From NCBI GenBank assembly GCA_907163375.1, contig CAJQUW010003584.1, positions 434,001-498,000 of the forward strand: a DNA stretch of 64,000 nucleotides, read 5' to 3'. Below, piece after piece: positions 32,748 to 40,933 of this stretch. The notes below the pieces were generated by a model. That model saw nothing but the letters and a program-made list of their open reading frames with translations. It did not search any database and was not told where the DNA came from. The position numbers and the translations under genes are program-made. How positions within the stretch are numbered: the stretch's first letter is position 1; each line of letters begins with the position of its first letter. Source of the DNA: Prostheceraeus crozeri (taxonomy: Eukaryota; Platyhelminthes; Polycladida; Euryleptidae).

Positions 32748-33386
32748 TTAAAAGTCTGTGATAAAATCAAATGATGGATAACGTGTTTTTGGCATACGCT
32801 TCGGCAACTTCTCAGGTGTTTTCAAAGTTTGCTTGATTCTCTTTTTAGGTCTCTCTACACTCTGCAACTTTCTCTTCCTAGGTGTAGATACATTTTCCAT
32901 TTCCTGTAAGGTATCACGTCCAAGACTTGCTTTTGGGACATTGAATTTCTTCATACTTTTTAAAAAGAGCTCCCATCCTGTAGGTGTAAAGTGACGACGA
33001 CGATCACGAACAGCATGATTAATTAAATCTTCCACTCTTGAGTCCCTAATGACTGCACCATCATCACCTACCACTTCACCTCGTTGTGTGATTTTCAAGT
33101 TGGGTTCGAGACTTCGATATAAGCTCAGTGCACGATTGCGATAGGGTTTGGGCGAACCAAGCGAAAGATCATTGCGTATTTTTTCTTTCAATTGTTTCAT
33201 TTCTTCTAAGGTAGAACTCTGCTTTATCAAACGATCATATGGATTTTTATTTTGTACAGCTTCTTGCTCATATTGGTGATTACGTTGTGACATTTGATTT
33301 GACCAGGGTTGATGAACACTCTGCATTGTAGTCAGATGTATATATTCTTCTTGTGGAATAGCAATCATGCGTTGAAAACCACTCAT
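32748..33386 (-). CDS. Conserved Polinton protein of unknown role, upstream of integrase
   Basis: A 212-residue frame directly downstream of the ATPase gene (overlapping it by a few bases) on the minus strand. Landmarks are MIAIPQEEYIHL at the start, TLEEMKQLKEKIRNDLSLG, PYRNRALSLYRSLEPNL and HAVRDRRRHFTPTGWELFL. The Lys/Arg-rich C-terminal third has PRKRKLQ and RPKKRIKQ. I recognise the FTPTGWE region as recurrent in metazoan Polintons but cannot name a function. The basic tail suggests nucleic-acid binding or nuclear import. The frame looks whole. Confidence 0.6.
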   Translation of the reverse strand: MSGFQRMIAIPQEEYIHLTTMQSVHQPWSNQMSQRNHQYEQEAVQNKNPYDRLIKQSSTLEEMKQLKEKIRNDLSLGSPKPYRNRALSLYRSLEPNLKITQRGEVVGDDGAVIRDSRVEDLINHAVRDRRRHFTPTGWELFLKSMKKFNVPKASLGRDTLQEMENVSTPRKRKLQSVERPKKRIKQTLKTPEKLPKRMPKTRYPSFDFITDF

Positions 33387-34003
33387 AACAATTTATATAT
33401 GATCATAGGTTTCTCAAAGAGATGACTGCGTAAGCGATAATCCTCAGGACACTCCTGGGTAAAGTCCAAAAATAAATAATTATAGGGTTTTTCCGTAGCA
33501 GCCTCAAATACTTCAATCAATGCTTTTGACTTGCGAGGAAGAGCTTGTCGAGATAGGAATTCAACTTGACTTTTAGCGCGAGGATTTTTAAAGATGATGT
33601 AGTAATGTGTGTTTAAACTTCGAGTCTGTGCTTCCTTTCCACTTGGAAAAAGATTTTGCATAATAAAAATGATAAAGCATGGTTTATGATGAGCAGCCTT
33701 GGTAAACATAGCAGTTACTTCTTGTGAGTTCTTACTCTCATTAAGTAAATCATCAAGAATGATAATATCATAGGGTTGAATATCAGCAGTGCTGATAATC
33801 CCCGGTTGAAACAAGTAACCCTTACCAACCAATTCACGATGTAAGTTATGTTGATAAATTCCATAGCACCCAACAACGCGATTAGGTATGCAGTCAAAAA
33901 TCTCATTACGACGCTCCAACAATTGCAGTGTTAAATGTGTCTTCCCACTGTGAGAGGGTCCTACGATACACATAGTGCGATTACAACGTAAACGGAAATC
34001 CAT
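33383..34003 (-). CDS. FtsK/HerA-type genome-packaging ATPase
   Basis: A 206-residue P-loop ATPase of the A32-like packaging group. Walker A is GPSHSGKT (residues 15-22). Walker B is DIIILDDLL (79-87), with acidic residues at its end. The following strand IIFIMQNLF (111-119) carries the sensor Asn/Gln. Length and motif spacing fit Polinton packaging ATPases, which by analogy drive DNA into capsids. It lies upstream of the unknown 212-residue gene and downstream of the small basic protein gene on the same strand. The frame looks whole. Confidence 0.9.
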   Translation of the reverse strand: MDFRLRCNRTMCIVGPSHSGKTHLTLQLLERRNEIFDCIPNRVVGCYGIYQHNLHRELVGKGYLFQPGIISTADIQPYDIIILDDLLNESKNSQEVTAMFTKAAHHKPCFIIFIMQNLFPSGKEAQTRSLNTHYYIIFKNPRAKSQVEFLSRQALPRKSKALIEVFEAATEKPYNYLFLDFTQECPEDYRLRSHLFEKPMIIYKLL

Positions 34004-34042
34004 GTTGATTTTGATGAAAAGTCATACCATTTAACTTAGTAT

Positions 34043-34444
34043 CTATCCATTAATGGCTTTATTTGCGAGAGCACCAGCTAAACCTCCCAAAGCAGGACCG
34101 GCAGCTGCCATGATGATAGGCGCTAAAAGTGGTAAGAAGCCACCACGTTGTGATAATAGTTTGCGCTTTGTAGGAATTGATGTTTTTGGATTGCTCAAGG
34201 TGCGAAGAACTTTACCATGTCTGGCAATTGCATTGGCCTTTTTGCTATTTAATGTCATATAACGCACTTTTCGTATTTCCGCACACAATTTACGAATGAA
34301 GGCATTGTTTGCCATCTTCATTGCCTCACATCGATGAGATGGCTTTAATTTTAATAAGCGACGAAGCGTGAGACAGAATTTGTTGTTTGCATTTGATTGA
34401 CACTTTTGTCTGCGTGAACGGTGAGATGAACGACGTCTAGCCAT
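34043..34444 (-). CDS. Small basic Polinton protein with hydrophobic C-terminus
   Basis: A 133-residue frame. The N-terminus is strongly basic (MARRRSSHRSRRQK). The middle is helix-rich (NNAFIRKLCAEIRKVRYM, ARHGKVLRTLSNPKT). Then KRKLLSQRGGFLPLLAPII (94-111, with Gly101-Gly102) leads into a small-residue hydrophobic tail (MAAAGPALGGLAGAL). The RGG-then-hydrophobic arrangement parallels the KGG site in the other small virion-like protein and may be a maturation site for the element's protease. It resembles a core or membrane-lytic minor virion protein by architecture. Looks whole. Confidence 0.65.
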   Translation of the reverse strand: MARRRSSHRSRRQKCQSNANNKFCLTLRRLLKLKPSHRCEAMKMANNAFIRKLCAEIRKVRYMTLNSKKANAIARHGKVLRTLSNPKTSIPTKRKLLSQRGGFLPLLAPIIMAAAGPALGGLAGALANKAING

Positions 34445-34475
34445 TTTTATAGGTTGATGTTAGAGTGTTCTTTGC

Positions 34476-34838
34476 TTAAACACGACAGCAGCGTCGAAAC
34501 ATCACCGTCGTAAACGCAATGAAATAGAGGAAGACATTGAGTACAGCACTAGTAAAAAGCAATACACTGAGAACAGCCACAGTACCAGTAGGATAGTCAG
34601 AAGCAGATACATGTGTGGGTAGCTGTAATGTATCATTCAGTGAGGTACTATAGTTCAATGGAAACAGCTCAGCTGTGTCGTTTGCTGATATGTTATGAGC
34701 CAGACATGAACAATCTGTTTGTATGACGATGTTTGTAAAGTTTAATGCCTTTGCATCAATTGTGCTTAAGTGGAAAAGGCTTCCCATAAGCAACGTGTAG
34801 AATACATAACTCCAAGCAAGGTAATGAAAGAAGACCAT
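34476..34838 (-). CDS. Small type I membrane glycoprotein of the Polinton
   Basis: A 120-residue protein with an N-terminal hydrophobic segment (about 1-22, signal-like) and a single membrane span near 86-112, followed by a short basic tail (FRRCCRV). The roughly 60-residue outside part carries five N-glycosylation sequons (Asn33, 49, 53, 62, 68) and two cysteines. The density of sequons is high for such a short domain. No fusion peptide or known envelope domain is visible. It overlaps the next upstream frame by 83 bases. The role is unknown; it could sit in a host or virion membrane. Confidence 0.6.
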   Translation of the reverse strand: MVFFHYLAWSYVFYTLLMGSLFHLSTIDAKALNFTNIVIQTDCSCLAHNISANDTAELFPLNYSTSLNDTLQLPTHVSASDYPTGTVAVLSVLLFTSAVLNVFLYFIAFTTVMFRRCCRV

Positions 34839-35070
34839 GATTTAACAGTGATGAAAGTGTATTCGTAAACTGATTTGGTTTAAAATTATAAGATAGCATA
34901 TAGTCAACATCTTCACAGTTTGCGTGAATGATGATTGCATTACTCAAACGATGTATCATCTCTCTACAATCACTGGATGATAATAGTTTTTCCAACACAA
35001 GAATCCACTGCCTTGTATAATCAAGCTTTCTCTTTTCAATGAGACGGTGATACAGTGGTGTCATGGTCAT
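34756..35070 (-). CDS. Small Polinton protein of unknown function
   Basis: A 104-residue frame between the RING gene and the glycoprotein gene on the same strand, overlapping the latter by 83 bases. The first 75 residues look helical (LYHRLIEKRKLDYTRQWILV, SSSDCREMIHRLSNAIII). The tail falls in the overlap and may be the less constrained part. No domain was recognised. Spacing to its neighbours is short, which favours a real gene, but a chance frame cannot be excluded. Confidence 0.4.
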   Translation of the reverse strand: MTMTPLYHRLIEKRKLDYTRQWILVLEKLLSSSDCREMIHRLSNAIIIHANCEDVDYMLSYNFKPNQFTNTLSSLLNHGLLSLPCLELCILHVAYGKPFPLKHN

Positions 35071-35108
35071 AGATGACTGTTTTAAATTCGACTAGGATTG
35101 CATCAACA

Positions 35109-35339
35109 TCATTTATATACATTGACTGTTGAAATTATTTCTTGATCACAGATGGGACACAACATAGTTTCCAAAGGTACATAGCACGTAGAACACATAA
35201 CAGAATGACAACATGGTAAAAAGAGAAGGGACCGTTCCCTTTTAAAACACTCAACGCAGTTCCGTTCACATAATAATTTAAACGTCTCTTCTTCCAATTT
35301 CTTCCTAAAGTCACTTTTATTGGTAGAGCTACTTGACAA
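35109..35339 (-). CDS. IAP-type RING finger protein
   Basis: A 76-residue protein that is mostly one C3HC4 RING: Cys28-x2-Cys31-x11-Cys43-x-His45-x3-Cys49-x2-Cys52-x8-Cys61-x2-Cys64. The LPCCHSVMC centre and the CPICDQEIISTVNVY end match the C-terminal RING of inhibitor-of-apoptosis proteins (family pattern LPCGHLxxC ... CPxCRxxIxxxVxVF). Such RINGs act as ubiquitin ligases and dimerise through the last residues. No BIR domain is present. In a virus-like element this suggests interference with host ubiquitin or death pathways, as in other DNA viruses; that is inference. Looks whole. Confidence 0.75.
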   Translation of the reverse strand: MSSSSTNKSDFRKKLEEETFKLLCERNCVECFKRERSLLFLPCCHSVMCSTCYVPLETMLCPICDQEIISTVNVYK

Positions 35340-35689
35340 ATCAGTTGCAAATCAGTTTCTTTTTCACTCCAGATCGTTCCAATTTCATCCTCCTATTTTC
35401 ACTATCATTACATTGCAGCATGGAAAAATCCTCTATTCATCTTCGATCCAAATGATGATTCATAGCATGTTCATCTAGATCCATTAGTCTTTCAACTAAA
35501 GCACCAGCTTAAATATTTTCATTTACATTTGTAACACTTTCTATAGCCTTCAACGAATAACCAAGCTCTCTTGCTACAGACCATGAAGTTGGGAAACGAA
35601 TGCAACTTTTCATCTTCAAATAATTTCAAATGATGATGAGTGTCAGGAATGGACACTCAGTTGATTATGCTTGATATGACTTGTACACC

Positions 35690-35890
35690 TTTGACAGTAT
35701 TGATGACTCTGTGTAATCTAATACTTTACTTTCACAAACATGTGTTGTGGTAAAAATTATTTGACTGCACCAACGCTTACATTTTATGACATTTGTGTTT
35801 CATAAAACACCATGATCAAACTTTCTAACTTTACATCAACCTGTGTGGCAGTAAACTTTTGTACAACATGATAAACTTTACTTTCATTTC
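35690..35890 (-). repeat. Subterminal cassette repeat, inner right copy
   Basis: This stretch shares words with 36430-36720: TTACATTTTATG followed by GTTTCATAAAACACCATGATC, then CTAACTTTACATCAACCTGTG. It therefore brackets the small gene at 36060-36293 on its inner side, as 36430-36720 does on its outer side. Confidence 0.6.
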
Positions 35891-36059
35891 ATCAATTTTT
35901 TTTCACCCATCCTCTGAGTTATACGAGCTTGGAACCGTCATGAAAGCAAACGACTCTCAGGCCTCATTATGGGTAGCCTCGTAAAGACTCATGGATCATT
36001 CACGGAAAAAGGTAATGAAGCAGTGTGTATGTCTTCATGTTTTAAAGATAGGATGCTCT

Positions 36060-36293
36060 TCACTCATATTTATGTTTAGGTCCAAACCATCTCCCTTCTT
36101 TTAGCATGTTGGATTGTCTTTGATGACTAACTATTGTTGCTTTCTTCACATAGTCAATCGTTTCTAGACAATCGAAAATCTTCCTTGGATCACTTGTCTT
36201 GATTGTGATGGAGTAGTACCTTTCTGACAACTCCATGATTGTGTTCTTTTCTTTCTTTTGACGAATCATTAATTCAGCTTCTGTCTCACTCAT
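36060..36293 (-). CDS. Small Polinton accessory protein, right-end side
   Basis: A 77-residue frame flanked on both sides by the same intergenic repeat cassette. An acidic/charged start (MSETEAELMIRQKKEKN) leads to a compact region with SERYYSITIKTSDPRKIF and YVKKATIVSHQRQ. A TATAAGG-type box lies on the minus strand near 36358-36366. No known domain was recognised. Its position mirrors the small left-end gene at 18780, with which it shares cassette sequence but not protein sequence. Confidence 0.5.
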   Translation of the reverse strand: MSETEAELMIRQKKEKNTIMELSERYYSITIKTSDPRKIFDCLETIDYVKKATIVSHQRQSNMLKEGRWFGPKHKYE

Positions 36294-36419
36294 GATACAG
36301 AATCACTACACTGTAACAATGCTCAGTGAAAAGTGAATTTCTATAAAGTGCTACCTCCTTATATCTTGTCGTAGGAAACCTGAGTCCTGGATGGCGAACT
36401 TTAGGATTTCTGATGTGTT

Positions 36420-36898
36420 TCATTAACTTTCAGACTACATCATCATTTCATAAACTTGTGTTTCATAAAACGTCAATGATCAAACTTTACTTTTACAAAC
36501 GTGCGTCGAGGTAAATTATTTGACTACATTGACGATTACATTTTATGGCATGTGTGTTTCATAAAACACCATGATCAAACTTTTCTAACTATACATCAAC
36601 CTGTATTGCAATAAAACTTTTGCAAACCATGGTACACTTTCTGACTAGACTTGCGAATAAACCTTCGATGATCAAACTTTTCTAACTATACATCAACCTG
36701 TGCTGCAGTAAAACCTTTGTACGACACTGACAAGAGCTTTTTCACTAGCGAAGAGAGAATTCTGTGATGTGTTGCGTGTGGCGCATGAATGTCCTCCCTT
36801 CATTCCATTCATCCTTTTTCTTCCCCTCTGCATTCCATATCCGAAGATATGTGGCGGACTTGGGACCGCTTTAGCTGCATTAGAAGGTTGGCCCTTAA
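36420..36898 (-). repeat. Subterminal cassette, outer right copy
   Basis: 36759-36898 is the inverted counterpart of 18238-18372. Inward of it, units carrying CATCAACCTGT (36594 and 36691, period 97) are inverted counterparts of the left 95-96-bp units. 36430-36590 also repeats sequence from 35690-35830. The whole outer cassette is therefore an inverted duplicate of the left subterminal region. Confidence 0.7.
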
Positions 36899-37434
36899 AA
36901 GAGCCCATGGGTCGTTCTCCGTCCACCAACACTCTCACTTCTGCAAAAACTCTGAAAGAAAAAGAATAGGAGATTAGAGGCGGCAAGGAAATGATCATGT
37001 TGAAGTAACTTACTCGGCTTTTTCTTTACAACTTTTCGGACGATAAAGTCTTCCAAATCGCCATTCATTTTAATGGATAGGTGGAGACATCGCACACCTT
37101 CGCCTTCATGACATGTCTGTGTCGAATTGGGGTCGTCTGTGAGGGTCGGCACATCGCAGATGTTGTTTTCAAAGAGGGGAAGGTGGACCTCATACACTCT
37201 CTTCCTCTTCACTCTTCTCTCAACCTCTCGCAACTTTTCCACTTCACTCCCCAACCGCCTGTTGATCACCTTCGTCTCTTCCACTTCCTTCACCACACCT
37301 CGCATCTGCTCCACCTCATTCTTCTCACGCATCAACTCCGACTCTAAGCCCTCAAGCGCCTTCACTCGCTTCATCATACCATTCCTTTCCTTCAACCACT
37401 CCTGCTCCTTCACTCGCATCTCCTCCCTCATCAC
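36895..37434 (-). pseudogene. Coiled-coil Polinton gene region, downstream part
   Basis: The first 90 codons are heptad-rich (KEQEWLKERNGMMKRVKALE, then LRLGSEVEKLREVERRVK-like sequence) and read as a long coiled coil. A basic stretch (RVKRKRVYEV) follows. Further on the frame shows VRKVVKKKPSK, next to a GTAAGT-type donor, with a TTTCTTTCAG-type acceptor about 55 bases later, so a small 3' intron is possible. It directly follows the gene at 37457-38035 and probably belongs to the same transcription unit; the unit looks broken about once. Confidence 0.5.
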
Positions 37435-37456
37435 CTTTATACCCTCAACCCTCTTT

Positions 37457-38035
37457 TTAAGCCTTCAACTCATCATTCTCCTTCAAAACTTTTCTATTCA
37501 CACTCTCCATATCCATCATACGATCCTTCAATCTCACAAACGCCTCCGTATTATGCGCCTCTTTCCTAGGCGATGATGTCGCTACAGGCTCAGCCACCTC
37601 ACCATCCGACTCATCAGACAACTCACTCCCAAACAATGAGACCATCAACTTCCTAGTCTCATCACTCGCCCGCTCAATCACTCCTTCTACCTCTACTTCC
37701 TCTTCACTCACCACTACCTCCCGATCCTTCGCTACAGCACCCTCAATACTTCTAACTGCTGCATTCAACTCCTCCTTCGCCTCAATTAATTCACTCATCC
37801 ACTCACGAAACGACTGCGCTCCAATGTTTCCGGATGGGCAAGATTCATGCGCCTTCCGGAAACCCTCAACATCATCCTCATCACACACCACCCTATGATG
37901 AACACAGGCCTTAAAAACATGCACTCTCTCATGTTGGTCCAGCGTCCCCTCTTTGATATGCTTACGGTATTCGCTGCCCCTTGCTAATCTACCGCAGGAG
38001 CATTGAGTAACGATAAAGCGCGGAGTTTTAGTCAT
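37457..38035 (-). CDS. Cys/His-rich acidic Polinton protein, right-end gene
   Basis: A 192-residue frame, the first gene inward from the right end. Residues 12-66 hold a dense set of possible metal ligands (Cys12, Cys14, His26, His35, His39, Cys44, His46, His47, Cys51, His63, Cys66), suggesting a zinc-binding head. The middle is acidic (VVVSEEEVEVEGVIE, then GSELSDESDGE), and the end is coiled-coil (RLKDRMMDMESVNRKVLKEN). It is led by the TATA box at the edge of the right terminal repeat and a 5' UTR with a likely intron (38043-38222). No named domain was recognised. A regulatory or replication role is possible but unproven. Confidence 0.6.
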   Translation of the reverse strand: MTKTPRFIVTQCSCGRLARGSEYRKHIKEGTLDQHERVHVFKACVHHRVVCDEDDVEGFRKAHESCPSGNIGAQSFREWMSELIEAKEELNAAVRSIEGAVAKDREVVVSEEEVEVEGVIERASDETRKLMVSLFGSELSDESDGEVAEPVATSSPRKEAHNTEAFVRLKDRMMDMESVNRKVLKENDELKA

Positions 38036-38042
38036 GATAATT

Positions 38043-38222
38043 CTGTAAAGATAGAGTAAAATTTGATGGCAAGTGTTTACAGGATACTACTTGCTGACAT
38101 GCATTGAAAGACTAAGTCATCAAACATTTGATGGCAAACGTTGGAATAAAATTTAAAGAGTATGATTCCTAGCTTTATCCTATATCCCAAAGTTTGATAG
38201 CAAACCTTGTCAGAGCACTCAC
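38043..38222 (-). other. Probable 5' UTR intron of the right-end Polinton gene
   Basis: On the minus strand ACG|GTGAGTG marks a strong donor and a pyrimidine tract with CTTTACAG marks an acceptor, four bases before the ATG at 38035. The 180-base interval contains no coding sequence of note. It starts about 50 bases after the TATA box in the terminal repeat. Confidence 0.6.
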
Positions 38223-38268
38223 CGTTCGTCTTGCAACTTGAAACAGGAGTGGAGACTAGAGAAAAGTC

Positions 38269-40927
38269 GCGGTTTATATACTCAGGGAGCACAAAGCCAT
38301 GATTCAGACTTTCCTTATTTGGCCATGCTTTTAACTTGACAACAGCAGTTTTACCATGTATGGGCATCGGCAGTCACCGTGCTATCTGTTACCAACTCCC
38401 AACACAAAGACGGATTCCCCTATGACGCGAAAAGGTTTGACGTCAATGCTTGCAGTAACCATCTCATTTTTACCAAGTTACAATGACAAATGATAGACGT
38501 TGCCAAGCCTGAGTTACTGAGGCTAGACGAAGAAGGCCTGATAGCAAGCCAGCAACCGTTTGGGTGTTAAGCTCTTGAATCCGTTACAGGCATTACTCAG
38601 AGGGGATCTTATCCCAGCTCCAAGGCCTCGACCCACAAATCCAACCTCGAGCGGACAGAGCGTGCGTCATATCACTGTGTTGGTATCCGGGCCCCGATTT
38701 TGACATGAAAACAGGTGGAGTTATTCACAAGAGGAAACGACCCAAGTCGTTGCTTTGATCAGCTTGATAGCAAGCCGTAGAGAGCTTGATTCACCAGCGT
38801 TTTGCAATGGAGATGTTTAGAGGCCACCCATGACAAGATAGCTAAGACTCAACCGATTGGCGTTCAAAGTGCTACGTTGAGAACTGTGTCAAATGCCCAA
38901 CATGAGACATGAGTTGCCCCAGCGGTTTCGGTCTAAACTATGACACACTCCCTTGCCACACTTATCACTACGGCATCGTCCGCCGTCCCGAAGGAACACC
39001 CTGTCAGTGGAATATTACAGCAAAACTCTCCGTGTCTTGCTCGCTTTCAGTGAAAAGCCGCTTATAGCATGAGAAGACTGGCTCAGACATCATTAAAAAT
39101 GCTTTCATTGACTTCAGCAGGGCCGAAAACCCCAGAAAACCTCCAAAACTAGTGAATTTAAATTTTTCAACTTTTTAGCACTACTTATGAAATTTTATAA
39201 GTAGTCTATCACTTAGGGCAGGTCAATAGCGACCGAACCTTTTTTGAATCAAGTCAAACGGACTTGTAGAAGCAAAGTTCCAAGCCTTTAAAGTTTTGGA
39301 GTCTTTTATGGCCTGGAGACGAAGGCCATCTCCTGGCGAACCTCTAAGTCTGACGCCTTAGCTGATATCAGCAATGAAATTTTCTAAGTCGGTTTCTTAC
39401 AGAAACCAGGAATTTGGAATGTCCGAAGCTATCATCGGAGCTCAGAGAGACGACCTGCCTTTGACAATCGCTCTCCTCTAAATGAAAAGTCTCTGTCGGT
39501 TCCCGCTTATATAGTGTGTGGCGATCAGCTGATGACGTAATACCCATCATCCAAACACTAAAAACCCGTCTATCTCCGGTTCTAGTGCTCCGATTGAGTT
39601 AAAAATTCACCATTTCCATGTGGAATTTGACGCTGAATCCGAATCTGCCCTCCATTTTCCCATCCGATGCTTCGTTTAGGCTCTACAGCCCACAGCCATC
39701 GCAAAAATTCTAACTCGTTTTTCGGAAAATGATGAAAAATTTTTTCTCTCCGATGGCTTTAAAATCTACCATGCCGATGCAGAATTTGACGCTGATTCCA
39801 AATCTGGTCTCTGTTTTCCCGTCCGAGGCTTGCTTCACCCGCTAGAGCGATTTTCATAAACATTCTAACTCTGTCGTTTTTTCGTCAATGTCCAAAATTT
39901 TCAATAACGTCTCACCTCTAAACGAAGGGAGATGCGAACAAGCCATGTTTTCCACTGAATTTGTCTCACTCCCAGCTTTCAAATGAGCTATTGCACGACT
40001 TTCTACGATCTCTACAACCAAAGTTGGAAGTTCGGCAGGAGGGGGGGGGGGGGTTAGAACTTTTTCTCTCCGATTGAGTTGGGAAGTAGTTCCTAGACCC
40101 AAAAGTGGCCAAAACGTCCGAATCTGCACTCCATTTTCCCATCTGAGCACTCCTTCCTACCGAAAAATGGACTTTCTCATCCCAAAACCTCCAAAACCTG
40201 ACTTTTTCAACTCTGACGTTTTCCTGCCATTTTCCTCTCTAAACCCAGGAAAAGTGGACCAAACTCAGCTTTCCACTGCATTTTTCTCACTTTTAGCTTT
40301 CAAATGAGCTATTTCACGATTTTCTACGATGTCTACAACCAAAGTTGGAAGTTTGGGAGGGGGGGGGAGGTCTTCAAAACTTTTTCTCTCCGATTTTGCT
40401 GGAAACATCCTTCCTAACCCAACATTTCACGTAGAGTCCGAATCTGGCCTCCGTTTTCCCATCCGAACCCTCCTTCTGCCCGAAAAATGGACTTTCTCAT
40501 CCCAAAACCACCAAAACCCGCCTTTTTCCAAATCTGCGGTTTTCAGAGATTTCACCCCTTGCCTCCCAGGAAATCTCCTCCTGCCTTCCTTCCCCACCCA
40601 AAATTTCACGTAGATTCCACATCTGAACTCCACTTTCCAATCCAAACCCTCCTTCATGACGATTTCCAGCCTTTCTCATCCCAAAACCACCAAAACCCGC
40701 CTTTTCTCACTCTATCCTTCCGAGATTCCACCCCTTGCCTCATCACTCCTCCTTCCTTCCTTCCTTCCTTCCAGAGGGGGGGGGGGTAGGGACCCGTTTT
40801 CTCCTCACGGACGCATTCCTCCCAACACATCCTTGGCCACCTCCCTTCCTGATAGAGGGGGGCTGAGTCAGCATGATGACTCATCACTGCACCGCACTGT
40901 CCTTGCGTCTGGGATGGGGTTACTACT
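38269..40927 (-). repeat. Polinton right terminal inverted repeat
   Basis: Reverse complement of 15575-17845 with close identity. It contains about 540 extra bases (roughly 38671-39207) that the left repeat lacks; ATCACT occurs at both edges of that segment, which fits a deletion through short homology on the left. It has one copy of the 160-bp unit that is doubled on the left. Poly-G runs of varying length (near 40040, 40360 and 40780) differ from the left copy. The mirrored 60-100-codon frames are by-products of the repeat. Confidence 0.9.
38273..38280 (-). promoter_or_regulatory. TATA box at the inner edge of the right terminal repeat
   Basis: TATATAAA on the minus strand, the mirror of the left one at 17834. 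It precedes the right-end gene by about 240 bases, a distance explained by the probable 180-base 5' UTR intron. Confidence 0.6.
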
Positions 40928-40933
40928 ATGGCA
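40928..40933. repeat. Polinton target-site duplication, right (ATGGCA)
   Basis: Second copy of the 6-bp duplication, directly after the right terminus (...ACTACT). The LINE sequence continues from here. Confidence 0.95.

Larger units (their letters stand above)
15575..40927. mobile_element. Polinton (Maverick) element, complete at both ends, without a visible DNA polymerase B
   Basis: The element spans 25,353 bases, of which 6,303 are the nested Gmr1-like insertion with its duplicated CTTG; without it the Polinton is about 19.05 kb, within the family's usual 15-20 kb. Its termini start AGTAGTAACCCC on each strand, matching the 5'-AG terminus known for Polintons, and a 6-bp duplication flanks it. 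Inside are an adenain-like protease, an FtsK/HerA ATPase, an integrase with chromodomain, and major and candidate minor capsid proteins, mostly on the minus strand. Small TATA-driven genes lie near both ends. No protein-primed polymerase gene can be found. It is a fossil with roughly four or five breaks in all, counting the Gmr1 insertion. The close match of its terminal repeats suggests a fairly young age, older than the Gmr1 insertion. Confidence 0.95.

Noticed and set aside
36895-37576. Long plus-strand frames opposite the coiled-coil gene region (37081-37576)
   Set aside because: They are shadows of the biased minus-strand coiled-coil sequence (Leu/Ser/His-rich on the reverse), without their own signals.
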